A stretch of DNA of 64,000 nt from the NCBI GenBank assembly GCA_950022295.1, contig OX465601.1, forward strand, positions 112,549,501 to 112,613,500, written 5' to 3'. Under the pieces are notes generated by a model. The model was not told where the DNA came from, searched no databases, and saw only the letters and a program-made list of their open reading frames with translations. This DNA is from Bromus sterilis. Taxonomy: Eukaryota > Streptophyta > Magnoliopsida > Poales > Poaceae. Shown here in pieces: positions 22,974-33,690 of the stretch (position 1 is the first letter of the stretch; the number at the start of each line of letters is the position of its first letter). A program made the translations under genes and the position numbers.

Positions 22974-23783
22974 TGATACGTCCAAAATTCATCACTATTT
23001 TATATAGTAATTCTTTCTTATTCATTGATATATTTCCTGATATGATGCTATTCTTATGTTGTTTTGGCTTAATTTACACAGTTTGCAACTTTCCGATGCC
23101 GAAGCCGCAGACGCAGGAGTCAGCGGTAAAAAGTGTACGCTGAGTTGCTGAAGAAGAAGACCTCCAAATTGCCTGAAAATCGACAGAGAGTATTTTACAA
23201 AAGGATGACGAAGACACGTAAAAGAGGGGCCAAAGGGGGGCCACAGGGTGCCCAGGCAGCCACTTGGCGCGGCCCCCACCCTGACCGCGCGGGGAGGGCG
23301 CCTGGACCCCTGGGGACACTCCTGGCTCCCCCCTTTGGCCTATATATCACTCGTCGTCCGAAATTCCTAAAAGAGGAGAGTTTTCGCGAGTTCCGCCGCC
23401 GCTCCGTGGCGGAAAAAAACAGAGGAGAAAAGACATCTCCGGCGGGCAGATTCCGCCGGGGAGAACACCTCCCGGAAGGGGAGATCGTCGCCATCGTCAT
23501 CACCATCGTCACGGGCATCATCGAGATCATCATCAACATCATCCCCAACATCAGCACCATCTTCACCTTCATCCAATCTCACCTCACAAGTTCAACTTGT
23601 GTTGTAATCCGTACTATCTATCCTCTCTACTCTACCGGTGTTGATTACTACCGTGTGATGAATGCTATTGAGTTTTGTTGGAGAAATATCATTGTGTCCA
23701 GATTGTTTATCATCTATTTATCCCCTCTGATCATGATCTTTTTTATGTCTTGTGAGTAGTTACTTTAGTTCTTGAAGACATGG
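22974..23783 (+). mobile_element. Element B 3' LTR, first part (cut by element C)
   Basis: It begins TGATACGTCCAAAATTC and parallels 5153 onward, including TATA (23341-23347), the ATC microsatellite and the CTTGAAGACATGG stretch. Element C's LTR starts at 23784, so the rest of this LTR lies beyond C, outside the window. Confidence 0.85.
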
Positions 23784-26700
23784 TGTAACACCCCGGGTGT
23801 GACACTACAGTAATCACTTTTACTGTGGCGAAGTCACCATGATTAGGCATGTGATGTTCACCCTTGACCATGGTTGTTCACATTCAACTCAGTTAAAAAG
23901 TCCAAAACTTGGTGAAAATAAAGTTCACCCAAGAATCTTGCAAATTTTTTTAAATTATAAATAATCAGTGGATCATGTCCATGTGGTTATGTAAATTTAT
24001 TGGGCTATGAAATAATCCCAACAATTCTAAACAACAACCAAAAACCCCATTTAATCAGTTGCAGTGGAATAATAAATACCTAATGATTTTTATAGAACCC
24101 CAAACTTTTTTCACTCCTTATGATGTTGCACAAATGTAACAACAAGTTTCATCACCAGCAAAAATCATTTGCTTGCCGAAATAAATAAAGCAGAACATGT
24201 ACACACTTGCTAGAACAAGAAAATGGAAAAGAGCAAAAACACGCCCAGTGTAATTGCCCCAAGGCCCAGCCCAAAGTCACTTGTCTTCCCCCTAGTGCAC
24301 TGCTCACCTCTCTCCTCGCCGGCGCCATGGCGCAGTGCGCGATCGACGTGCCTCCACTCAATCGTCGACAACGCATAGCAACCGTGCTCGCTCACGGTTA
24401 AGTACTCCCCTGTGGACGCGCTCACGAGACCCTAGCCCCATTCTTCCTCTCCTCGCCTCATCCTCGTTGTTCCCCACTTCACCGATCCTCCATGGCCGCC
24501 GCCGCATGAACTCGCGCGGCCACCGCGCATCTCGCACCCCGCCACCATGTCCAGGCGCCTCGGCATGGACGTCCACGTCGCCCCATGCGATCAGCCGTAG
24601 CCGGGCCACCGCACGCGTCGTCAATCGGGCGGCCTCCGTCCGCCGGCCGCCGTGCCCTCTCCCCCGGATTCGTCGCCTCCACAGCGTGACCCACCTCCCC
24701 GAGCCGCACATCATCATCACTGTGAGCCCCTCAACATTTCTCCCCTTATCGCGCTCGAATTCGAGCCTTGGACGCAGTTCCCGCGTGCTACGTGCCCCGG
24801 CCGCCGCGTGCATGCTCGCCGGCGTTGCTCCGATCGTCCCCGTCGCAAACCACCACCACAGTTTGACTCGTCGTGTTGCGCTCGTTCGAACGGGCCCAGC
24901 GGCACTTGCTCCCGTGCCCTGTGGTGCGAGCACGATCGTCGCCGGCACATCCTGGCCTCGCCGGCGATGGTCTGCGCCCCGTCTAGGTGGCCCCCTCTCT
25001 GTCAGCGGGCTTATTAGCAGATGAGTTAGTTACACCTGGGTCCCACCCCCCTAATTAGTCTACTAATATGTTTAATTAGAAAATAATCATGAGTGACTTA
25101 CATGTGGGCCTGCACCACTTACCCTTTGGATTAGTTCAAAATAACTGATAATGTATCACTTTTAGACTTATAGCTGGGTCCCACTGGCTTAATTAAATTA
25201 AAATGAAATTATGAATAGTCGCAAAGTGAATGACATGTGGGTCAAGTGCCCTATATAATAGAAAAATAATTTTTTCTCTAACCAGAGGCTAATATGTGGG
25301 ACCCATATGTCAGTTGACTGGTCAAACTTCATCTTCTGGATAATTTCTATTTAATAAATAAAATAAATTTCAGAAATTGTTTTAAATTGATTTAAACTTC
25401 AAAAATTAATATCTTTTAAACCGTAAGTCAGACTCAAAAACTTTATACATGAAAATTGATCATAAAAATATAACGATTAAGAATACGCTATCCGTATACC
25501 AACCACACCCCTCCAACACAACGAACATCGACATTCACCCCTCCGGGCCATCTGTCGATAATCATCCGGAGCCGGTATTTCATCCCTGGATGAATTCCCG
25601 CTCTGAACATAATACATTTTACGGCGTTAGAACACTGCCAACAATGTGTTGCCTTGTCTTGAATTTGTATTGCTATTGTTGGAGTGTATTTATTGTTTCT
25701 CCCTCCTCTTATTGTCCAGTAGTCCTGACGACCGATGCCGATGCCCTTGTGATCAACTAGGTCATCAACGACCGTACCCCTACCGTCGAGCTTCCATGCA
25801 AACAGAGACATTCTGTTTCCCAGATATCACCTATCTTTCCATACATTTCTTGCACTAGGCATGGTTACTGCTGCTGCTACGATTACAATCCTATTCAATT
25901 GCATAGCCTATTTTTGTTGCCCCTTGATGTACCTTCCTTTATCCTATGTTGCCTATTATAATTATGCATTATTCAACAGTGAGCCCTGTGCATTGTTAGC
26001 TAGGATTAAATAGCGGGCCGTGATCACTATGGTGAGTGAACACGGATACAATATTATAACTGCAACAGGTACGATACAATGCAGACACCGCCTAAGGCCC
26101 CCCTACTTCGGCTCTGCCGAGCCACCATCAATTGTGAGCTATCTAGGAGTAATCCTTGTACTCCACTGGTTGCTGACTCTGTATAGCCGCTCTAGGTAGC
26201 TGAGCAACGGTTGTCCTTAAAGGTAAGAGTCGGGCGACCCAACGGTGCCCGCGAGCGGTATTGCGTCGGGAACGACAGGGAGGGTACGACCGACGTTACT
26301 GGCGTGCTTGGCCCCTTCTCGTATCTCGCGAGAGTTACCAAACCACGAAAAGTCGAGCTCTACCAAGAGCACACGCGAGACAATGTAAGGAGACGGTTCA
26401 CCTTGTTGGTAACCTCGTGCTTTGACGGGACGACAGGGAAGGCCCCGACGTACTGGTGGTCCTTGTTGTTATTCGTTGTCCGTTGTGTTGTTAGTCAGAC
26501 AGCGATAACGGTTGTCTGCGAGATAATAGTAAAATTCTAAATGGTTCGGTGGATGACTTGAGAGGCCCGTTGGTCTGTACGCACTACCTTCACGTGGGAT
26601 AATGAGTTATGGGATCCCCTGCGTCGTAGTTTGTCCGAAATCTCTTTAGATGTCAGCTGTACCGCAGCCTGCATCGGGAAGTGGTGTCTTCTTCGTCCGG

Positions 26701-26972
26701 ACAATGTATTTGGATTTGCTTTTGCTTCACCGGCCAGCCACGCACCGTGCAGGAGCATGAAGGGTGAGCGTTCCTAGATCCCTGAGCGCATAGGGTATAG
26801 TCCGGCGGATGACCTTTCTGTTGAGCCTAGGATGGGCTGCGGCGTGTCGGATAGCTTTGGTGGAGCATTCCCTAACAAGGTTCCCGCCACCCTAGAGATC
26901 CGAGCGTGCAGGCTGAGCAGTAGTGCACCCATGCAAGGAGTTTAATCTATTCGAATAGCCATGTCCACGGTA
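23784..26972 (+). mobile_element. Element C 5' LTR, first part
   Basis: It begins TGTAACACCCCGGGTGTG after a CATGG flank and parallels F's LTR (58449-62069) throughout. For example, the stretches GGTTGTCCTTAAAGGTAAG and GGGAACGACAGGGAGGGTAC occur in both. The layout is AT-rich start, GC-rich 24300-25000 with a GTGAG donor-like site near 24720, AT-rich middle, a decayed acidic exon block near 25720-25795, then the segment ending TATTCGAATAGCCATGTCC. Element D is inserted after GGTA at 26972. No genuine gene is supported; GC-rich open frames are incidental. Confidence 0.8.
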
Positions 26973-29067
26973 TGTCAGAACCCTCTGTTAGGTAATGTGC
27001 TAGGATCAAAGTAACCTTGCATCATGTCAAATTTTCAAAGGAAATCAACTTCAAAATCCAAATGGGAGAAGGAACACCCCCAGATGAATTGATTCAAAAG
27101 GCCAGATAAAAATCTTCTCCAAAAATTCAGGTTAGAGTTTTGAAAAGTCTTATAAATGAGTGTGATCACATATCAAGTGATGTGGGACCCACCCCATGCT
27201 CATAGATTTTTCAAATATTCAAACAGTACCTTGGAATTAAAGAAATACCCCTTTTTGATTTAAAATTCAAATCATTTGAATTTTAAAAATGTTGAAAGTT
27301 TATGAGTGGCTAGTCTATATTATTATGAGGCCACATAAAAGTTTTCAGCATTTAATAAAATGATTTGGTATTTTTACCAAAGTCAAAACAAAAATTACAG
27401 AAAAGAAAGGAAAGATTAAACAGAAAAGGAGCAGGAAACTTACCTGGCGCCCAGGTGAAACCGACCCACCCCAGCCCAGCCGGCCCAAAAGGGCACGGGG
27501 GTCTTCTTCCCCGATCCCGCGCCTCCAAGCTGCTCGGTGGAATGCCACCGAGCTAGCTGGGCACATCGCCGCCTCTCCCGACGACACCTGCCCCTCCCGC
27601 GCCTTCTAGCGACGCCACGGAGACGCTGGAGACACCGTGAGCCCTTTCCCCCCCTCCAGAGCTTCCTCCTCCTCCTCCCGTGCTTGTTTCCGTCGCCACC
27701 CGAGAACTCGCCGGAGCACCGCAGCGCTCCCACGTGGCCATCGACGCCGAGGAACCCAGCCAAGCTGTCCAGTGTGTTCGCCATCCTCGACTCCGTCGAC
27801 TAGCAGAAAGGAACGCCTCAATTCGGACCAGACGCGACGACCGGTTCATCGGATCACCGCCGTCCGCCGGAGCTCGAGTTGGTCGATTCGCCATCGCCGT
27901 AACCTCCCCGGCTCCGTCGACTACTTCGTCGGGTTCCCTGTAGACTGGTGAGTGTTTCCCCTCAAGCCACGGCTTCCTTCTCCTCCTCTGGCTCGTGCTG
28001 CCATGGACGCCGGAGTACCGAGCCGCCGTGCTCGTTGTTGACGGGGCTACGCTATGCCTTTGACCCCGCTACCTTGTCCTTTGCGTTCCCTGTGCTCCGT
28101 TGCTTCGAATGCACCCAACCACGCGCCATTTGGAGCTCCGTATCAAGTTCGGCCTCTAGCCAGTAGCACCGCCGCCGCAAAGCTCGACGCCGGCATGCGT
28201 ACAGAGCCTCCCCACCTCCCCTTTCGGTCTCAATCGACGCGCGACACCGAGAGCTTCGTCTCAGTGGTCGAAGCGCGCGATTTGGACCACGGGAGCGCTC
28301 TCTCCGTGTAGCGCCGCCGCACTGGTGGCCACCGGCGGCTAGCCGCCGGCAAGCCTGACGTGGCCGGGGTGATTAGCCCCTAATCCAACCCCCCTGGGTC
28401 ACTTACAGGTGGGCCCAGCCCCCTCTAATCCTCTCTGTTAGATTAATCTAACAGGGAAATTAGACGAGAGGCTGACAGCCCTGGCCCACTGGTCAGTTTA
28501 ACCGGGGTCAAAACCCCCCCTGACGTCATGTTGATGCAGTGCTGGCGCAATAAAGCTTTTCTAATTTAAATAATTCCAGAAATTCCAGAAATTACCCAAA
28601 CTTTGGAAATTCATAGAAAATTCATATTAACTCCAAATTGGACAAATAATATATGAAAAATGATCAGGAGAAAATTATCTTTCCAAATATGCAACTTTCA
28701 ACTCTGTTTGAGTTGAATTTAAAATGTGATCAGTAGCATTTGCTATTTGATTTAAATGGAATTAAATCAAATTCAAATCAAATGTTTTTGCAACTTGAAC
28801 CATGGCAACATGCTACATTTCAATCACACATCAGAGGCATATCATACACATTTGAAGTTGTTTCAAAATGATCAAACTATGTAACATACAACTTGGTTAA
28901 TTTGAATTCAAATGTGGAGTTTGAATTTGCATTTCAAATGCAATATACTCCACTTAAATGAAATTGCCTCACACATCAAAACTTATACTTCAAGTTTCAA
29001 CTTTCATTCATGTGCTTGAGCATTGCATTCATATTGATTGCTACTTCGTGCTTTGTTTGTCGAGTAG

Positions 29068-29133
29068 AGGTGGAACCGGAGCAAGAGGTTGCAACCTTCG
29101 TTGAAGCCCCCGAACCCGAACCTCGTCAGCAAG
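29068..29133 (+). other. Acidic exon-like block 1 in D 5' LTR
   Basis: Acceptor TAG at 29067, then 2 bases and 21 codons (VEPEQEVATFVEAPEPEPRQ...), ending CAGCAAG before GCAAGC, which matches the GC-type splice donor consensus AG/GCAAG. It leaves phase 1. Same-phase blocks are in LTRs I and F. The repeat copy in D's other LTR is 39133-39198. Confidence 0.6.
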
Positions 29134-30276
29134 GCAAGCAAACCCCCATTGATCATGTCGATAAAATCCCACTTCCCTCTCATGTCTCGCTTATGCATTG
29201 TTTAGGATGATCACCATGCTTCGTTTCTACCGCATAGATGAACCTATTCCTTTGCATGACCTATCCTTTTGTCACAGTAGTAAGCAAACCACAATCCTAG
29301 CAAATGTAGGAGTTGATTGATATCATGTGGCCCCTGCAATGTTACTGCTTATTGCATGCTTAGTATGATACCATGTTGTTACTGTGATGTGAGTCGGGAT
29401 GGGAATGATCATGTTTGATGGTAGAAAAGTGTTGGTGAATCGACCCTAATACAAGGTGAACGATGAGAGGCTGTGTAGGAGTACACGGTGGGTTGTCTCG
29501 TTGAACACCGCCCTAGTACGAGTTCTTGTGTGGTGATCCAAGATGAAGAGTACAACCACACATTGGGCTCACTGACCCCTCTCAACTTACTAATTCATCC
29601 CTTTCGATGTCCAGATGTCGCAATAGTTCGGAGTTCTGGTAGGTCTGTGGCCTGGATGCTAAGTGAGAGAACGGCTCATCCGAGACCGGCTTATGCTCCA
29701 CGCACACATCACTTGGGTCCACTTCGGTAAACCGGCCGGGTTCACGATTGTGGTAACCAACCCAAGTAGGCGGCTTTCTCGGACTAGATCGGCTATGAGG
29801 TAACAGTTGTGGTGAGCATCCTCGCCGACACTTCTTGAACGGTGTCGAGATCAAAGGCGGTAAATGATGGTCATGTGTGTGTAGCGGTACACCCTTGCAA
29901 GGTTAACAAAATTATTCGAATAGCCGCGTCCGCGATTATGGACTGCTTGGAAAGCTTAGCTTGATTACTAGATAACTTGAACCGGATACTTCTAAAACAC
30001 ACCAAGATAAGTGTGAGTGCTATGGCGTGCTTTCTCGTGGGGAAGTCGAGGAAGGCACCATAGTGGTGTATTGATTGGAGAAAGTAGTGGACTCGTGTAC
30101 GCTTCTTACCTCAAAGTCTGGTATTCGTAGTTCAGGATTAGCCAAGTCAAAGCTGACACTTCTGCAAATGAACCCCACCTCCCTTTATCTTGACACATAT
30201 GCATGAGTAGTATAGCTCCTATGTAAGTCTTGCTGAGTACGACTTTGTACTCACGTTTGCTTAATCTATGTTTTAG

Positions 30277-30326
30277 ATGATGCCACTGACCCCGAAGGTG
30301 GCTTCTTCATCGAGCTGGACGACTGA
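30277..30326 (+). other. Acidic exon-like block 2 (terminal) in D 5' LTR
   Basis: Acceptor TTTTAG at 30276. Taken in phase 1 from block 1, it reads DATDPEGGFFIELDD to TGA 30324-30326. It is followed by TGCTTCCGCTTGTAATG and AATAAA, like a 3' UTR. The same unit is at 40342-40391 in D's other LTR. No convincing start-codon exon was found, so this may be the 3' part of a spliced LTR transcript. Confidence 0.55.
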
Positions 30327-30462
30327 AGACCAACTAGTCTAGTCCCAGTCAGACGACTGGTTCCCTCGTGGAGGGCTTTGTGTTTAAATAAGGCTTCTTA
30401 AGCCATTTGTTAAACTTGTCTGTACTCAGACATAATTTGCTTCCGCTTGTAATGTAATGTTG

Positions 30463-30480
30463 GATCACATGTATGTGATC
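30463..30480. repeat. Perfect 8-bp-arm palindrome in LTR D
   Basis: GATCACAT-GT-ATGTGATC. It is also at 40528-40545, and in a related form (GATCACA-TGTC-TGTGATC) at 52724-52741 in LTR E. It may be an RNA hairpin in the 3' UTR-like tail. Confidence 0.6.
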
Positions 30481-31055
30481 TCTGTGTGCACTCTATAAGA
30501 GTTATAAATAAAATGTACACTTTGTAGAGAATTGCAATGGTACCTGCTGTTCATACAAGGCATGTGTGCTGCATGTATGTTTATAACATGCATGTCTTTG
30601 TATGGGTTTTCGAGACCTTAGTTGTGTTCTGGCTGGCGGTCTTTCATACACCAAGTGGCCCTTAGATGTGCGCAGCTTGGGGCATCGCGATGCGATTGTT
30701 CGAGACTGTCTCGTGCACACTTTGTGGTATGATCGAGCCCGCCCTAGACACCGACTAAGTGATCGGGCTGGAGTAAGTCTATGTAAGAGTTATGAGATAG
30801 TCGATAGTATGGTTGAGGCGACTTGTCTTTGAATATGGGAGTTCACCACCCATATCATTAGACTTGTGTGCGGACGAAGAGGACCCATCTCAGTTGATCA
30901 TCCGGCCTGGATGGGACGCCCCTCACGTACGATGCTTTCCGAGAACATTCTGTGCTTGGCCTTGTCTGCTTAGACAAGTGGGTACGGTTCTCGGCTCTCC
31001 ATATGACTATGCCTTAACTGGACTTGCATACGCTAACCCCGGGTCCCGACAGACT

Positions 31056-31067
31056 TGGTATCAGAGC
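31056..31067 (+). other. Primer-binding site of element D (tRNA-iMet)
   Basis: TGGTATCAGAGC, complementary to the 3' end of plant initiator tRNA-Met, 4 bp after the LTR's terminal CA. Confidence 0.85.
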
Positions 31068-31470
31068 AGGACTGACTGTAGGACTAGTAGCCTTGGCCAA
31101 AGTTGAGTCTAGCTTGCTATAGTTATATAGTTACTCTGGGTATATAAGGGAACAACGTAAGGCTTCTTTTTTCTCCTTACCCCCTTCGTTCTGAGTTCTG
31201 AGTCACCCTTATCTTATTCTACGGGAAGATAGGACTAGGCTCTCCTCTGTCTGATTAGAACATCTCGTTGTTTGCTTCCTCATAGCCGTAGGAAGGTTGT
31301 GATCGGTTTGTTAGAATGGTTATGCTCCCTGTTTTATTACATCGTATGTAAGTGCTGTTTCCATGTTGTAAGAAATTGTCTTTTTCTTGCAATTACAGCC
31401 GTTATGCTGTCCGAGTCATTCCAGGTTTATCTCATAATCTGATGCAATTGCAAACTCCTTTCTGTTTCAG
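31068..31470 (+). other. Element D 5' leader
   Basis: Non-coding leader between the primer site and the extra ORF. It is repeated after the second LTR (41135-41540). No start codon context or motif beyond possible packaging sequence can be named. Confidence 0.6.
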
Positions 31471-32250
31471 ATGGCAGATCTTCCCCCTCGGCAGATTGTT
31501 CGTTTGACCAGGTGCCTCGGTGTGCGTGGCCATCCAGCCACGTTCATCGAGATGATGTCCTATGTGGGATATCGATGGTACCCTGAGTACACCATTGAGG
31601 AGCAGTTTCACGACTTCAACCAGACGCAGTTCCACTGCATTGTCCGGATCTATCCGCACCACGTTGGAGTCACCCAGCCTATCCACTTTGGACATGGCAT
31701 TGGCGTTACCGAGAACATGGCTGTGCAGGATGCTGCATACTCATGTATGACACTGCTGAGAGAGGAGCACACTTTGCTGAGAGAGACTTCTTTCCGCTAT
31801 ATCCCTGCTGCACTTCCAGGAGAAGAGGGATATTACACCGGACTCTACTCAGATCACTCTGCAGAGGATCCAGCACTTCAGGTGACTGCTAGGTTTGCTA
31901 GTGACAGAGATCGTGATGCACGCGCTCTCCGTTTCGAGCTCCACGCCACCCGTGTTCGTCTGTATCGAGCACTGACACTTTTGGCACCCTTTGTGAGCGT
32001 GGGATCAGTTGAGCATGATGCGATCTATCCAGTGAGGACCCAGATGCCTTCTCGAGTTGCTTGGCCCGAGATTGGAGGAATTTTTCCACCCCGTGGTCCT
32101 TTGCTTCCACCCTACGCTGGACCTAGGCCCCATCCTTGCCCAAATGGATATCAGGGTCCACAAGCCTCCGTGTTTTCCGATGGTCACCTCCAGCTACCGG
32201 GATACGCGGGTAACTTTTATGAGGACTACTATGGAGATGGAGATGAGTGA
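31471..32250 (+). CDS. Element D extra ORF upstream of gag, dsRNA-binding-like protein (259 aa)
   Basis: This is an intact 259-codon ORF with a good context (TTTCAGATGGCAG) between primer site and gag. It is not in gag's frame and is 331 bp away from it. Residues about 14-85 match the order of a double-stranded-RNA-binding domain: helix (HPATFIEMMSYV), a PEY strand start, beta strands with FHCIVRIY, then GHGIGVTENMAVQDAAYSCM, like the closing G-x-G loop and AA-rich helix. The lysines that normally bind RNA in the loop-helix (KKxAK) are missing. A charged helix follows (RDRDARALRFELHATR, about 146-161), then a Pro/Tyr-rich tail ending DYYGDGDE. F lacks it between primer site and gag. It is open although this element's gag-pol has three stops. 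The fold is my inference; the function is unknown. Confidence 0.75.
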   Translation: MADLPPRQIVRLTRCLGVRGHPATFIEMMSYVGYRWYPEYTIEEQFHDFNQTQFHCIVRIYPHHVGVTQPIHFGHGIGVTENMAVQDAAYSCMTLLREEHTLLRETSFRYIPAALPGEEGYYTGLYSDHSAEDPALQVTARFASDRDRDARALRFELHATRVRLYRALTLLAPFVSVGSVEHDAIYPVRTQMPSRVAWPEIGGIFPPRGPLLPPYAGPRPHPCPNGYQGPQASVFSDGHLQLPGYAGNFYEDYYGDGDE

Positions 32251-32581
32251 GACCGCCTATGGTCTTACTTAGTGATGATGTAGTAGTATCTTAGTATATT
32301 GTAGGCAAGGTGTCTAAGTTCCAGAGGCTTAGATAAATAATGTATAGGAAGTCAGAGTGCCTCTGAAGGATGTATCATCTTCATCACGTTTGTATTAGCT
32401 TAGTGCTTGTACTAAAACGATGTATGGTTTGTATGACAGCTTGTGAATATATGGCTTGTATGCTTTATCACCATGTTGTCCAGATGATTACTTCCTTTGC
32501 TCTGTAATCCTTCCAGTACTTCAATACCTTGTTTAGACTCTTCAAATCAACTCTGTTTGACTTTGGTTTTTCACCTTCAGG
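32251..32581 (+). other. Spacer between extra ORF and gag of D
   Basis: AT-rich, non-coding, with no recognised motif. The end (TTTTTCACCTTCAG before ATG) resembles a splice acceptor, so gag could be expressed by splicing past the extra ORF; that is only a possibility. Confidence 0.4.
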
Positions 32582-33690
32582 ATGTCTCAAGGAACCCGTG
32601 GCCAGGTTGGTCGTAACCAAGGTCGTGGGGATGACCAGGAGGAAGGAAACCTTCCACCCCCACCCACGATGGCACAAGTTCTGATGGAGGTCGAGAGGAA
32701 CCGCCGAGACTCTCACCATCTGTTGGAAGTCATTGCTCGCAACACCACTCAGTAGCGCAATGAGTTGGTGTCCCTGAACGACTTCATCCGACTTCATCCC
32801 CCGGTTTTTGGTTACTCCACCGAGCCCCTTGACGCCGATGACTGGCTTCGCAGCATCGAGAGGAAGCTCCAAGCAGGCCGTGTTGCAGCTGGTGACAAGG
32901 TCAGCTATGCCACCTATCACCTTGAAGGTGCAACTAGTTCTTGGTGGGAGAACTTTCTGAATATGCGTCCCGTTGGACCACCTGCATCTTGGGAGGAATT
33001 CTGCACGTCCTTCCGCGAGCACCACATTCCCAAAGGTCTTATGGACCGCAAGCGTGAGGAGTTCTGCAACCTCACTCAAGGCAGAAGAACCGTTGATGAG
33101 TTTAGTCGTGAGTTCAACCGACTGGCTCGTTATGCTACCGAAGAAGTCTCCACCGACTCCAAGAAACAAGAGAGGTTCCGTCGTGGCCTCAACACTGGAC
33201 TTCGTCATGAGCTCAACCTTCATGACTTTGCCACCTTCCAGGTCCTTGTCAACAAGGCCATCAAGGGCGAGGACATGAACACCCCCAACGATTTCCGCAA
33301 ACACCCCAGAGATGATGGTTCATCCAGTTCTAGCTCCCAGAAGCGCAAGATCTGGATCCCCAACAACATGTTCCGCCAGAACAACCCACCGAGGCCATCC
33401 TATGTGGCGGCTCGTCCACCCACCCAGTTCCACCCAGCTCCACCAAACAACCCGGCTCCACGCACTGTTTTCGGAGCCTGTTACAAGTGTGGTCAGGCAG
33501 GCCACTACTCTCGCGTGTATCCCCAGAACCAGCTCCAGCATCAGAATGCTCCACCACGTGCCGGAGGCAACAACAACAACAATGGTCGTGGCAAGCCACC
33601 CCAGAAGGTCTACACCGCCATAACCGCTCCTCCCGCCACTCGTGGACGTGTGAACCAGATTGCCGCCGAAGAGACTGACGACACCACTGA
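32582..33690 (+). pseudogene. Element D gag
   Basis: ATG 32582 opens the gag-pol frame (MSQGTRGQVGRNQGRG...). A TAG at 32753-32755 stands where a Gln codon is expected (CAG to TAG). The frame is open again to 35801. The gag capsid domain is clear (LDADDWLRSIERKL, ATSSWWENF, EEFCTSFREHHIP, FRRGLNTGLRHEL). The nucleocapsid CCHC knuckle reads CYKCGQAGHYSRVY: the last Cys is Tyr (TGT to TAT), so zinc binding should fail. Gag would form the particle and bind element RNA. Confidence 0.85.

Larger units (their letters stand above)
5153..23783 (+). mobile_element. Athila-type Ty3/Gypsy retrotransposon B (interrupted, continues beyond nested C)
   Basis: This is an element with LTRs starting TGATACGTCC, a tRNA-Asp primer-binding site, gag, protease, reverse transcriptase (FMDD active site), RNase H, integrase, and a third ORF downstream of pol. 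That order and the protein motifs fit the Athila clade. It contains a solo LTR (6075-10449) in its 5' LTR and a Helitron (11321-16188) in gag. Its 3' LTR is cut at 23783 by element C. The two visible LTR parts differ by several percent by eye, so B is clearly older than D. The coding region has many frameshifts and stops. Confidence 0.9.
26973..31051 (+). mobile_element. Element D 5' LTR (4079 bp)
   Basis: It starts TGTCAGAACCCTCTG and ends CCCCGGGTCCCGACA (TG...CA), followed by a tRNA-iMet primer site. It matches 37047-41118 with about 1% substitutions by eye. The order resembles a gene: an AT-rich start, a GC-rich block (27440-28350) with GTGAG donors, a long AT-rich stretch, two acidic exon-like blocks, and a 3' UTR-like tail with AATAAA near 30510. 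Confidence 0.9.

Noticed and set aside
24335..25024. 229- and 196-codon frames on both strands of LTR C
   Set aside because: Overlapping long frames on both strands of the same GC-rich stretch, Arg/Pro/Ser-rich, with no homology to any family I know.
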